In this document: piece after piece, positions 52,916 through 63,004 of the stretch
Numbering within the stretch: the first letter of the stretch is position 1
Layout of the letters: the number at the start of each line of letters is the position of its first letter
Notes under the pieces: generated by a model
Told to the model about the DNA's origin: nothing
Database searches by the model: none
Seen by the model: only the letters and a program-made list of their open reading frames with translations
Translations under genes and position numbers: made by a program
Source: Camarhynchus parvulus
Taxonomy: Eukaryota; Chordata; Aves; Passeriformes; Thraupidae
DNA length: 64,000 nt
Reading direction: 5' to 3'
Assembly: GCF_901933205.1 (NCBI RefSeq)
Contig: NC_044573.1
Location: 112,589,702-112,653,701 of the forward strand

Positions 52916-53445
52916 CCTGGATAGTTTGGATTCCTGCTGAGGTTATCCAGCCACAAAATTCCCTCCTTGGCAGCTGAATCCTGAATGTTTTTCACTTAAC
53001 TATTCATTTCAATAGTACAAAACCTGATTTACGTATTTTAGGTGTATCCAGGTTATATTTCCATGGCTCTCAGGAGTGTCTCAGAGGGACAAACCAGTCC
53101 TGTCCCTTTTTTGTGTCCTTGGCAGCAGAGTTTTGGGCAGGGATGTTGGGTTGTGCTGCAGGCCCAGGCTCACACAGCTCCTCCTGCTGCAGGCCCCCTG
53201 CCCGTGCCGATTCCATGAATAATTCACTTTTCATCCTCCTGGTTGTGCCGCCAAACACGGGCCCATCCTGGCAGGTTTCCAGAGCTGTTCCCCAGAAGTG
53301 ATCAGTCCCAGGGAAATCCCCAGGGCTGGGAGAGGCTTTGTTGGGTCTGTGGAATCACAGAGTCGCTTCAGCTGGGAAACACCTGCGGGACCAGGAGCCC
53401 AAACTTTGGTCTTCAGCCCAGGGCACTGGGCCTCTCCTGGTGTGA
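52916..53445. other. DTNB: Intron, single-copy
   Basis: The stretch is non-repetitive; a weak CR1-like GGAATCACAGAGTCGCTTCAG occurs at 53351. No exon was recognised. Confidence 0.5.
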
Positions 53446-53449
53446 GCTC

Positions 53450-54640
53450 TGCTCTCTCAGCATTCCTGGCACTGCTGGGCTGTTTCCTTTTGTATTTCTG
53501 CTCTCTGACAGCATCCCTGTTTGTCCTGGGCTCTTTCCTTTTCTATTTCCTGCCCTCTAACAGGATCCCTGTTTGTCCTGGGTTGTTTCCTTTTGTATTT
53601 CTGCTCTCTCAGCACCCCTGGCACTGCTGGGCTCTTTCCTTTTGTATTTCTGCTCTCTGACAGCATCCCTGTTTGTCCTGGGCTCTTTCCTTTTCTATTT
53701 CCTGCCCTCTAACAGGATCCCCGTTTGTCCTGGGTTGTTTCCTTTTGTATTTCCTGCTCTCTAACAGCATCCCTGGCACTGCTGGGCTGTCCCTGGTGGT
53801 TTCTCTCCTCTCTGACAGGATCCCTGTCTGTTTCCTTTTGTATTTCTGCTCTCTCAGCATCCCTGGCACTGCTGGGCTGTTTCCTTCTGTATTTCCTGCC
53901 CTCTGACAGGATCCCTGTCCATGCTGGGTTGTTTCCTTGTTGGTTTTCCTGCTCTCTAACAGCATCCCTGTCACTGCTGCGCTGTCCCTGGTGGTTTCTC
54001 TGCTCTCTGACAGGATCCCTGGCAGTGCTGGGCTCTTTCCTTTTGTATTTCCTGCCCTCCCACAGCACCTCTGTCTGTGCTGGGCTGTTTCCTTTTGTAT
54101 TTTCTCCTCTCTAGGAGGATCCCTGTCTGTTTCCTTTTGTATTTCCTGCTCTCTAACAGGGTCCCTGTCCACGTTGGGTTGTTTCCTTTTGTATTTTCTC
54201 CTCTTTAACAGGATCCCTGTCTGTTTCCTACTTGGTTTTCCTGCTCTCTAACAGGATCCCTGTCCATGTTGGGCTGTTTCCCTGTTGTTTCTCTCCTCTC
54301 TGACAGCATCCCTGTCTGGTTTTGGTTGTTTCCATTTGTATTTTCTCTCTCTAACAGGATCCTTGTCTGTGTAGGGTTGTTTCCGTCTGTATTTTCTGCC
54401 TTCTAACAGAATCCCTGTTTATCCTGGGTTATTTCCTTTTGGATTTTCTCATCTCTCACAGGATCCCTGCCGGTGCTGGGCTCTTTCCTTTTGGATTTTC
54501 TGTTCCCTCTCAGGATCCCTGGCAATGCTGGGCTGTCCCTGGTGGTTTCCCTGCTGTCTTAACAGGATCCCTCTTTATCCTGGGCTATTTCCTTTTGTAT
54601 TTCCTGCCCTCTAATAGGATCCCTGTCTGGTTTGGGTTGT
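53450..54640. repeat. 52-bp repeat of acceptor-like units
   Basis: About 22 units contain TTTCCTTTTGTATTTCTGC, TCTCTAACAG or TCTCTGACAG, and GATCCCTGTYTGTYCTGGG. Each reads as branch point (CTAAC or CTGAC) plus pyrimidine tract plus CAG|G. Units change gradually towards the 40-bp array that follows. Confidence 0.94.
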
Positions 54641-55520
54641 TCCCATGTGTATTTTTTGTCTCTCACCGTGTCCCTGTCTGGTTTTGGGTTATTCCCTGGC
54701 TGTTTTTCTGTCTCTCACCGTGTCCCTGTGTATTTTGGGTTATTTCATTTGTATTTTCTGTCTCTCACCACGTCCCTGTGTGTTTTGGTTGTTCCCATGT
54801 GTATTTCTGTCTCTCACAGTGTCCCTGTGTGTTTGGCTGTATTTCTGTCTCTCACCGTGTCCGTGTGTGTGTTTGGCTGTATTTCTGTCTCTCACCGAGT
54901 CCCTGTGTGTGTGTTTTGGCTGTTTTTGTGTCTCACCGGTCCCTGTGTGTGTTTGGCTGTATTTCTGTCTCTCACCGTGTCCCTGTGTGTGTTTGGCTGT
55001 ATTTCTGTCTCTCACCGTGTCCCTGTGTGTGTGTTTGGCTGTATTTCTGTCTCTCACCGTGTCCCTGTGTGTGTGTTTGGCTGTATTTCTGTCTCTCACC
55101 ATATCCATGTGTGTGTTTGGCTGTATTTCTGTCTCTCACCGTGCCCCTGTGTGTGTTTGGCTGTATTTCTGTCTCTCACCGTGTCCGTGTGTGTGTTTGG
55201 CTGTATTTCTGTCTCTCACCATATCCCTGTGTGTGTTTGGCTGTATTTCTGTCTCTCACCGTGTCCATGTGTGTTTGGCTGTATTTCTGTCTCTCACCGT
55301 GTCCATGTGTGTTTGGCTGTATTTCTGTCTCTCACCGTGTCCCTGTGTGTGTTTGGCTGTATTTCTGTCTCTCACCGTGCCCCTGTGTGTGTTTGGCTGT
55401 ATTTCTGTCTCTCACTGCGTCCCTGTGTGTGTTTGGCTGTATTTCTGTCTCTCACAGTGTCCGTGTGTGTGTTTGGCTGTATTTCTGTCTCTCACCGTGT
55501 CCCTGTGTGTGTTTTTGGTT
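54640..55520. repeat. 40-bp repeat ending at the acceptor of exon h
   Basis: About 21 units of CGTGTCCCTGTGTGTGTTTG plus GCTGTATTTCTGTCTCTCAC. It shares TATTTCTGTCTCT and GTCCCTGT with the preceding 52-bp array, so the two look like one array in two stages. The last unit (GTCCCTGTGTGTGTTTTTGG) supplies the pyrimidine tract of the exon h acceptor. Confidence 0.95.
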
Positions 55521-55524
55521 GCAG

Positions 55525-55602
55525 CCCCCCCCGGCCCGTGGCTAACATGAACGAGGCCCTGGTGACCCACGTGTCCTCGGGAGCGCCCACGCCGACCAAA
55601 AG
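55525..55602 (+). CDS. DTNB: Beta-dystrobrevin exon h
   Basis: The exon completes Val and reads PPRPVANMNEALVTHVSSGA, PTPTK, ending with AG of an Arg codon. Mammalian beta-dystrobrevin has [26 protein letters not shown]. It is a low-complexity linker before the syntrophin-binding and coiled-coil exons, which lie beyond the right edge of the window. Acceptor TTTTTGGTTGCAG ends at 55524; donor GTACAG begins at 55603. Entry phase 2, exit phase 2. Family alternative splicing commonly affects exons downstream of this point. Confidence 0.96.
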
Positions 55603-55634
55603 GTACAGGGGCCTCACCTGGGCTCACTCCTGGG

Positions 55635-56215
55635 CAGGGACAGGTGTGCCAGGTGTGCCAGGTGGGCACGGGGTGCCAGCTGTGCCAGCTGGGCAGGGAC
55701 AGGGGGTGTCAGGTGTGCCAGCTGGGCGGGGACAGGTGTGCCAGGGGTGCCAGCTGGGAAAGGGGGTGCCAGGTGTGCCAGCTGTGCATGGAGGTGCCAG
55801 GTGTGCCAGGTGTGCCAGCTGGGAATGAGGGGTGCCAGGTGTTCCAGCTGGGCAGGGGGTCCCAGGTGTGCCAGGGGTGCCAGCTGGGCAGGGACAGGGG
55901 GTGCCAGGTGTGCCAGCTGGCCATGGGGGGTTTCAGGTGTGCCAGCTGTGCCAGCTGGGAATGGGGGGTGCCAGGTGTTCCAGCTGGGCAGGGGGTCCCA
56001 GGTGTGCCAGGGGTGCCAGCTGGGCAGGGGGTGCCAGGTGTGCCAGGGGTGCCAGCTGGGCAGGGGCAGGTGTGCTAGGTGTGGCAGCTGGGCAGGGGGT
56101 GCCAGGTGTGCCAGCTGGGCAGGGGGTGCCAGGTGTGCCAGGGGTGCCAGCTGGGCAGGGGTGTGCCAGGTGTGGCAGCTGGGCAGGGGGTGCCAGGTGT
56201 GGCAGCTGTCTGGCA
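55635..56215. repeat. GTGCCAGGTGTGCCAGCTGGGCAGG array
   Basis: Units of 9-12 bp (GGTGTGCCAG, CTGGGCAGGG) sit in larger blocks; GGGAATGGGGGGTGCCAGGTGTTCCAG recurs at about 55820 and 55965. It begins about 30 bp after the donor of exon h. Confidence 0.93.
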
Positions 56216-56514
56216 GGATGCCCTGCAGGAGGTGCCCTCCCCAGGGCTTTCTGTTGCCCGAGCTGGTGGCACCTGGCTGTGCCAGGGAGCTCCTCAGCGA
56301 GTTTGGCCTTTCCCAGCTGATCTTGTGTGCCAGGTGCTCCTTTGTCCCTGTGCCACCTCCCAGGTGTGCCAGGCCCTGTCCCTGTGCCACCTCCCAGGTG
56401 TGCCAGGCCCTGTCCCTGTCCCTGTGCCACCTCCCAGGTGCCCTGCTCAGCTCCTGGGGCCGAGCTCCGGCAGGGCAGGAAAGCCCCGAGTGGGGAATTG
56501 TGCTTTGCTCACCC
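56216..56514. other. DTNB: Intron, short direct repeats
   Basis: Mostly single-copy, with three copies of CCCTGTGCCACCTCCCAGGT at 56345-56440. Confidence 0.5.
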
Positions 56515-57668
56515 CAGGAATTCATCTGGGGCAGCGAGGGGCACGCTGGGCTCGGCACTGCTGGGGCATAAATAAATATCCATAAATATAATAGAAATAA
56601 ACATTGTCGTATAAAGAAATATTATAAATAAATAAATAAATATTTCTGCAGAGCAGCGAGGGGCACGCTGGGCTCGGCACTGCTGGGGCATAAATAAATA
56701 TCCATAAATGTCAATAAATATAATAGAAATAAACATTATAGTATAAATAAATATTATATTATAAATAAGCAAACAAACAAACAAATAAATAAATAAATAG
56801 ATATTTCTGCAGAGCAGCGAGAGGCAGGCTGGGCTTGCCACAGCTGGATAATAAATAAATAAAAATAAATATGAAATAAATATAATAGAAATAAACATTA
56901 TAGTATAAATAAATATTATAATATAAATAAATAAATAAATTTCTGCTGAGCAGCAAGGGGCAGGCTGTGCTTGGCACAGCTGGGTTATAAATAAATAGAA
57001 ATAAATATAAATAAATATAAATAAATATAAATAAATACAAATAAATACAAATAAATACAAATAAATACAAATAAATATAATAGAAACAATTAATATCTTA
57101 AATAAATAAATGTGCCTGCCAAGCAGCGAGGCTGTGCTTGGCAGAGCTGGGTCATAAATAAGTTAAAGTTAATATATAAATAAATATAATATTGTAAATA
57201 AATTATAGAATAATAATATTGTTCTATAAGTGTAAACAATTAAATTCTATAACATTATAAATAAATTATAGCATAATAATATTGTTCTATAATTATAATA
57301 AATATATTATAGAATAAAAATATGATAGTATATATCAATAGATAAATATTCCTGCCAAGCAGCCAGGTGCAGGCTGTACTTGGCAGAGCTGGGTAATAAA
57401 TAAATATAAATAAATACAAATAAATATATAAATAAATGTAATATAAATAATTCTTATCTTATTAATAAATAAAGAAATATTCCTGCTGAACAGTGAGGTG
57501 CAGGTTGTACTTGGCAGAGCTGAGTAACAAATAAATAAATATGAATAAATATATAAATAAATTTAATATCAATAAATACTATAGTACAAATAAATATTAT
57601 ATTATAAATAAATAAATATTCCTGCAGAGCAGCGAGGTACAGGCTGTGCTTGGCAGAGCTGGATAGTA
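56515..57668. repeat. About 130-bp unit: GAGCAGCGAGG word plus ATAAATAA filler
   Basis: Eight units are marked by CAGAGCAGCGAGGGGCAGGC, TGGGCTTGGCACAGCTGG and a variable (ATAAATA)n / TATAATAGAAATAAACATTA filler, at about 56530, 56653, 56814, 56948, 57120, 57356, 57488 and 57625. It is a GC-rich core embedded in an expanding AT filler. Confidence 0.92.
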
Positions 57669-57679
57669 AATAAATATTA

Positions 57680-57892
57680 ATAAATACAAAAATATAGTAT
57701 ATAATATATAATGTAAAATATATATATAATATAATATAATATAATATATAATAAATATACTATATAGTATATACTATTTACTATTTACTATATACTATAT
57801 ACTATATACTATATACTATATAATATATACTATATAATATATAATATATAATATATAATATATAATATATAATATATAATATATAATATAAA
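57680..57892. repeat. (TATAA)/(ACTATAT) AT microsatellite
   Basis: Short blocks of ATATA, TACTATATAC and (ATAATAT)n cover about 200 bp. Confidence 0.9.
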
Positions 57893-57895
57893 TAT

Positions 57896-58392
57896 ATTCT
57901 GGTATTCTGGAATTCTGAGGTTTTGGGATTCTGAGGTTCTGGAATTCTGGAATTCTGGGGTCCTGGAGTTCTGGGGTTCTGGGGTTCTGGAATTCTGGAA
58001 TTCTGGGTTTCTGGGGTTCTGGAATTCTAGGGTTCTGTGGTTCTGGGGTTCTGGAATTCTGGGTTTCTGGAATTCTGGGATTCTGTAGTTCTGGAATTCT
58101 GGAATTCTGGAGTTCTGAGGTTCTGGGGTTCTGAGGTTCTGGGGTTCTGGAATTCTGGGGTTCTGGAATTCTGGAATTCGTTGGGGTTCTGGAATTCTTG
58201 GGTCCTGGAGTTCTGGAATTCTGGGGTTCTGGGATTCTGGGGTTCTGGAATTCCGGGGTTCTGGAATTCTGGGGTTCTGGGGTTCTGGAATTCTGAGGTT
58301 CTGTAGTTCTGGAGTTCTGGAATTCTGGGGTTCTGGAATTCTGGGATTCTGTAGTTCTGGAATTCTGGAGTTCTGAGGTTCTGGAGTTCTGG
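57896..58392. repeat. GGTTCTGGAATTCTGG array
   Basis: About 60 copies of an 8-bp unit, (G/A)GTTCTGG or AATTCTGG, many forming GAATTC sites. It starts directly at the AT microsatellite. Confidence 0.94.
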
Positions 58393-58554
58393 GCGTGCCC
58401 TGGCTCCCTGCCTGGGCCGTTTCCAGGCTCAGCGGCCCCAGACCCAGCCCTGGGCAGGCAGCTGTTAATTAATTGGTTTGAATTAATTGGTTTGAATTAA
58501 TTAATTGATTTGAAATCCCTTCAGGAACAGATTCTTGCCCTCCTGTTGCGGTCC

Positions 58555-59068
58555 CTGTCCCTCTGTCCCTCTGTCTGTCTGTCCCTCTGTCTGTCCCTCT
58601 GTCCCTCTGTCTGTCCCTCTGTCCCTCCGTCCATCCCTCTGTCCCTCTGTCCATCCCTCTGTCCCTCTGTCCGTCTGTCCCTCTGTCCCTCTGTCCCTCT
58701 GTCCCTCTGTCCGTCCCTCCGTCCCTCCGTCCCTCCGTCCCTCTGTCTGTCTGTCCCTGTCCGTCCCTCTGTCCCTCCGTCCCTCTGTCCGTCCCTCTGT
58801 CCCTCTGTCCCTCCGTCCGTCCCTCCGTCCCTCTGTCCCTCTGTCTGTCTGTCCCTCTGTCCGTCCCTCCGTCCTTCCGTCCCTCTGTCCCTCCGTCCCT
58901 CCGTCCGTCCGTCTGTCCCTCCCTCTGTCCCTCTGTCCGTCTGTCCGTCTGTCCCTCTGTCCCTCTGTCCCTCTGTCCGTCCGTCCCTCTGTCCGTCCGT
59001 CCCTCTGTCCGTCTGTCCCTCTGTCCGTCCGTCCCTCTGTCCGTCTGTCTGTCCGTCCCTCCGTCCCC
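58555..59068. repeat. (CCCTCTGTCCGT)n array
   Basis: Units of 4 and 8 bp (CCCTCTGT, CCGT, CTGT) extend over 510 bp. Arg/Asp/Gly/Gln-rich frames on the minus strand and Pro/Ser/Val-rich frames on + are artefacts. Confidence 0.95.
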
Positions 59069-59216
59069 AGGCAGGCTCAGCCGCCCGGCCCCGCCCCAGC
59101 CCGCAGGAGCCTCCCTGGCTCTCTCAGACCCCCCGAGCCCTTTTTGGGCTGGAATTCCCCGCTTGGAGCGGCCTGGGGCCCGGACCCGCCCCTCACCGGG
59201 CAGGGACGGGACAGGA

Positions 59217-59882
59217 AAATCCCTTTTCCCCCTGGAAAATCCCTTTTCCCCCTGGAAAATCCCTTTTCCCCCTGGAAAATCCCTTTTTCCTCTGTAAAAT
59301 CCCTTTTTCCCCTGTAAAATCCCTTTTTTTCCCCCGGAAAATCCCTTTTTTTCCTCTGTAAAATCCCTTTTTTTCCTCTGTAAAATCCCTTTTCTTTCCC
59401 CGTAGAATCTCTTTTTTTTCCCCCGGAAAATCCCTTTTTCCCCCTGGAAAATCCCTTTTTCCTCTGTAAAATCCCTTTTTCCTCTGTAAAATCCCTTTTT
59501 TTCCTTGTAAAATCCCTTTTTTTTCCTTGTAAAATCCCTTTTTTTCCTCTGTAAAATCCCTTTTCTTTCCCTGTAAAATCCCTTTTTTTCCTCTGTAAAA
59601 TCCCTTTTTTTCCCCCGGAAAATCCCTTTTTTTCCTCTGTAAAATCCCTTTTCTTTCCCTGTAAAAATCTCTTTTTTTTCCCCCGGAAAATCCCTTTTTT
59701 TCCCTGGAAAATCCCTTTTTCCTCTGGAAAATCCCTTTTTCCTCTGTAAAATCCCTTTTTTTCCCTGTAAAATCCCTTTTTCCTCTGGAAAATCCCATTT
59801 TCCTCTGTAAAATCCCTTTTTCCCCCCGGAAAATCCCTTTTTTTCCTCTGTAAAATCCCTTTTTTCCCCTGGAAAATCCATT
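59217..59882. repeat. 20-24 bp repeat, AAAATCCCTTTTTCCTCTGT
   Basis: About 30 copies of AAAATCCCTTTTT plus one of three linkers (CCTCTGT, CCCCTGG, CCCCCGG). The first four units have the CCCCCTGG linker only. The minus strand gives a 200- to 500-residue Lys/Gly/Phe-rich frame, an artefact. Confidence 0.95.
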
Positions 59883-60518
59883 ATTTTCCCTGCTCTGGCA
59901 GCACCCCCAGCTCTGGCTGATGTCAGAACCCCAGAATTCCAGAACCCAGAAAATTTTAATAAATTTAATTTATTAAATTTTTTAAAAAATATTTTATTAA
60001 ATAAATAAAACAAAAAATAAAAGCTTTCTAAAACATCAACCCTGAGCATCCTCAGGACAATAAAACAATAAAAACTTAAATAAAATAAATAAATATTTAT
60101 TTTAAATTTTAATTCTAAATAAAATTTTATTTTATTAAATATTTATTTAAAATATATTCATTAAATAAAACAAACAAACAAACAAACTTTCTAAAACGTT
60201 AACCCTGAGCATCCTCAGGACAATAAAACAATAAAAACCTAAATAAAAGCAATAAATAAAACAAAAAAAACCCAAAAATAAAAACTTTACAAAAACCCCT
60301 CCTTAATTTAAATTTTAAAAACCCATAAAATTAAAAATAAACAAATATAATAAAACTTTAAACAAATAAAAAATCCAATTTTTTTTAATCCTCAATTTAA
60401 AAATAAATAATAAAATAACCTTTAACTAAAGTATTTTTTAATATGACCATAAACAAAATAATTTTTTCCTATAACACAAAAACTACATTTAAAAAAACCA
60501 ATAACTTAAAACAATACA

Positions 60519-60577
<59 letters not shown>

Positions 60578-61495
60578 TATTAGAACTTAAAAATATAATA
60601 TAGAAATATATTACAATAACAAACAAAAATAATAAAAATAAAATGAACAAAATAATATAACATAAATATATAATATAAAATTAATAATAATGTATAACAA
60701 CACAAACAAAAATAATACTGGAGAACACTGAAAAGGCATCAGCAAAGCACGGTGGGGATTCCCAGGAGTCTCTGGGACCTCTGGGAAAATCGGAAAATCC
60801 CTTGAGTTTCTGGAAAATCTGAAAATCTCTCAGGTTTCCAAAAATCCAGTTTGAAAATCGAAAATCTTGGGTTTCAAAAATTAAATTCTCAGGTTTAGAA
60901 AATAAAATCTTGGTCTGGAAAATTAAATGAAAAATTGCTAAAATTAAATTCTAAAAATTGGTTTGAAAATTAAATTGTTTCAGAAAATAATCTCAGGTTT
61001 CAAAAATGAATCTTGGGTTTGGTGATTGTTCAAATGAAAATCTTGGGTTTCTGAAAGGGTTTGGTTAGTTCGGAGAGGATCCCTTGGGTTTCTGGAAAAT
61101 CTGAAAATCCTTGGGTTTCCAGAAAATCTGAAAATCCCTTGGGTTTCCAGAAAATCTGAAAATCCCTTGGGTTTCCAGTGGGAGCAGAGGTCGTGTCCTG
61201 CCCAAATCGAACAAAACCCACTCACACAATAACCCTTAACCCAGTCCAAACCAAAATAATATAAAAAATTTACTCTACGACCAAACCCCACAGTTTATCC
61301 TAAAACCTTTAACAAAAAATACCTCAAGAAACTGAAGACCAACCACTAAAATTTTAAAATCAAAGCTACGAAAAGTCTAAAGCCAACAAAAAAAAAATAT
61401 ATTTAACAACGTATAAAAAATCCAAACCAAACCACCTCAAAAATAATAAACATTAAAACACAAGTCCTCCTAACACCCCAAGTACCAATAGTAAA
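59883..61495. other. DTNB: AT-rich intron with (AAT)n and short arrays
   Basis: Two copies of an approximately 150-bp block with TTTCTAAAACRTYAACCCTG and AGCATCCTCAGGACAATAAA lie at 60020-60090 and 60188-60250. A (TAA)n run lies at 60520-60575. 60780-61170 holds GAAAATC(C/T)YTTGGGTTTCC repeats. 61200-61495 is A/C-rich and non-repetitive. No exon was seen. Confidence 0.55.
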
Positions 61496-61497
61496 AG

Positions 61498-61772
61498 AAT
61501 AGAGGGAAGGGAAGGGAAGGGAAGGGAAGGGAAGGGAAGGGAAGGGAAGGGAAGGGAAGGGAAGGGAAGGGAAGGGAAGGGAGGAAAGGAAAGGAAAGGA
61601 AAGGAAAGGAAAGGAAAGGAAAGGAAAGGAAAGGAAAGGAAAGGAAAGGAAAGGAAAGGAAAGGAAAGGAAAGGAAAAGGAAAAGGAAAAGGAAAAGGAA
61701 AAGGAAAAGGAAAAGAAAGGAAAAGGAAAAGGAAAAGGAAAAGGAAAAGGAAAAGGAAAAGGAAAAGGAATA
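61498..61772. repeat. (GGGAA)n, (GGAAA)n, (GGAAAA)n graded purine array
   Basis: Three pure blocks lie in order: about 17 GGGAA pentamers (61500-61585), about 19 GGAAA pentamers (61585-61680) and about 15 GGAAAA hexamers (61680-61770, with one AAAGAAAGG slip). The + strand is all purine. It joins the LTR at the LTR's own A/G-rich region. Confidence 0.95.
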
Positions 61773-61990
61773 TAAAAGAATGATAATAAAATCTTGTGAC
61801 TGACCAGAGAGTCCGAGCCAGCTGGGCTGTGATTGGCCATTAATTAGAAACAACCACATGAGACCAATCACAGATGCCCCTGTTGCATTCCACAGCAGCA
61901 GATAACCATGGTTTTTCTTTTCCTCTGAGGCTTCTCAAGAGAAAAATCCTAAGGAAAGGATTTTTCATAAAATGTGTCTGTGAGAGTGGC
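61773..61990 (-). mobile_element. LTR (ERVK-type family), 5' part, array-bearing
   Basis: Landmarks on +: AAAGAATGATAATAAAATCTTG, GACTGACCAGAGAGTCCGAG, GGCTGTGATTGGCCATTAATT, ACATGAGACCAATCACAGATG, TTGCATTCCACAGCAGCAGA, AAGAGAAAAATCCTAAGGAA, and ATAAAATGTGTCTGTGAGAG. The part that should precede (AAAGAAAGAAAGG-type purines) is replaced by the graded purine array, and the other LTR end is missing. Confidence 0.8.
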
Positions 61991-61994
61991 TGCC

Positions 61995-62640
61995 CCTGCT
62001 CCCTGGCAGTGCCCAGGGCCGGGCTGGGACAGTGGGACATGTGGGACAGTGGGACAGGGACACTGGGACACTGGGACAGTGGGACATTGGGACAGTGGGA
62101 CATTGGGACACTGGGACAGTGGGACATTGGGACAGTGGGACATTGGGACACTGGGACAGTGGGACATTGGGACATTGGGACATTGGGACAGTGGGACAGT
62201 GGGACAGTGGGACATTGGGACAGTGGGACAGTGGGACACTGGGACACTGGGACATTGGGACACTGGGACAGTGGGACATTGGGACACTGGGACACTGGGA
62301 CACTGGGACAGTGGGACATTGGGACAGTGGGACAGTGGGACAGTGGGACACTGGGACAGTGGGACACTTTGGGACATGGGACACTGGGACAGTGGGACAG
62401 TGGGACATTGGGACATTGGGACATGGGACAGTGGGACACTGGGACACTGGGACATTGGGACAGTGGGACAGTGGGACAGTGGGACATTGGGACATTGGGA
62501 CATTGGGACAGTGGGACAGTGGGACAGTGGGACAGTGGGACAGTGGGACACTGGGACACTGGGACAGTGGGACACTGGGACAGTGGGACAGTGGGACAGT
62601 GGGACAGTGGGACAGTGGCCCTGCCATGGCACAGGGGAAG
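61995..62640 (+). repeat. GGGACATTGGGACAGT array nested in a CR1 3' end
   Basis: The CR1 words CTCCCTGGCAGTGCCCAGGG and CCGGGCTGGGACAGTGGGA lead into about 68 copies of an 8-9 bp unit (GGGACAGT, GGGACATT, GGGACACT), and the array exits at GTGGCCCTGCCATGGCACAG, the next words of CR1. The array is thus an expansion of the CR1 segment GGGACAGTGGGA. Confidence 0.93.
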
Positions 62641-63004
62641 GGGGGATTTTGGAGGTCCCCCTGGCCCCATCCATCCCCTGAATTCCCTGGTATTTTTGGA
62701 GGGCTGCTGTGGATGGGGCTGGGCACCCCCAGGCTCTGGGAGGAGAGTGGTGCAGTCAGGGCATTTTCGTGCGGCTGGCCCTCGGTTGGGGCATTTTGGA
62801 ATTGGGAATGTTGGCAGCCCCTGGCTGCTGCGTGCAGCCAGCTCTTCTCCCGTCTCCCCTAATTTGGGCTGTGTCCCTGCACGTAACCCGGGGGCAAAGT
62901 GTGTGTGTGGGTGGGACCGGGGGTTCTGGCTCCTCAGGGCAGGGAATTCCTGTTTGTGAGACCTTCCCGGGTGCATTTCCCCTGGGTTTGGCTCCATCCC
63001 TGAG
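62641..63004. other. DTNB: Intron, single-copy
   Basis: No array or TE was recognised. Some CpG is present but not enough for an island. Confidence 0.5.

Noticed and set aside
58469..60049. A 526-residue minus-strand Lys/Gly/Phe plus Arg/Asp/Gly/Gln protein
   Set aside because: It crosses two unrelated arrays (CCCTCTGT and AAAATCCCTTTTT) and unique sequence; composition changes abruptly with the repeat.
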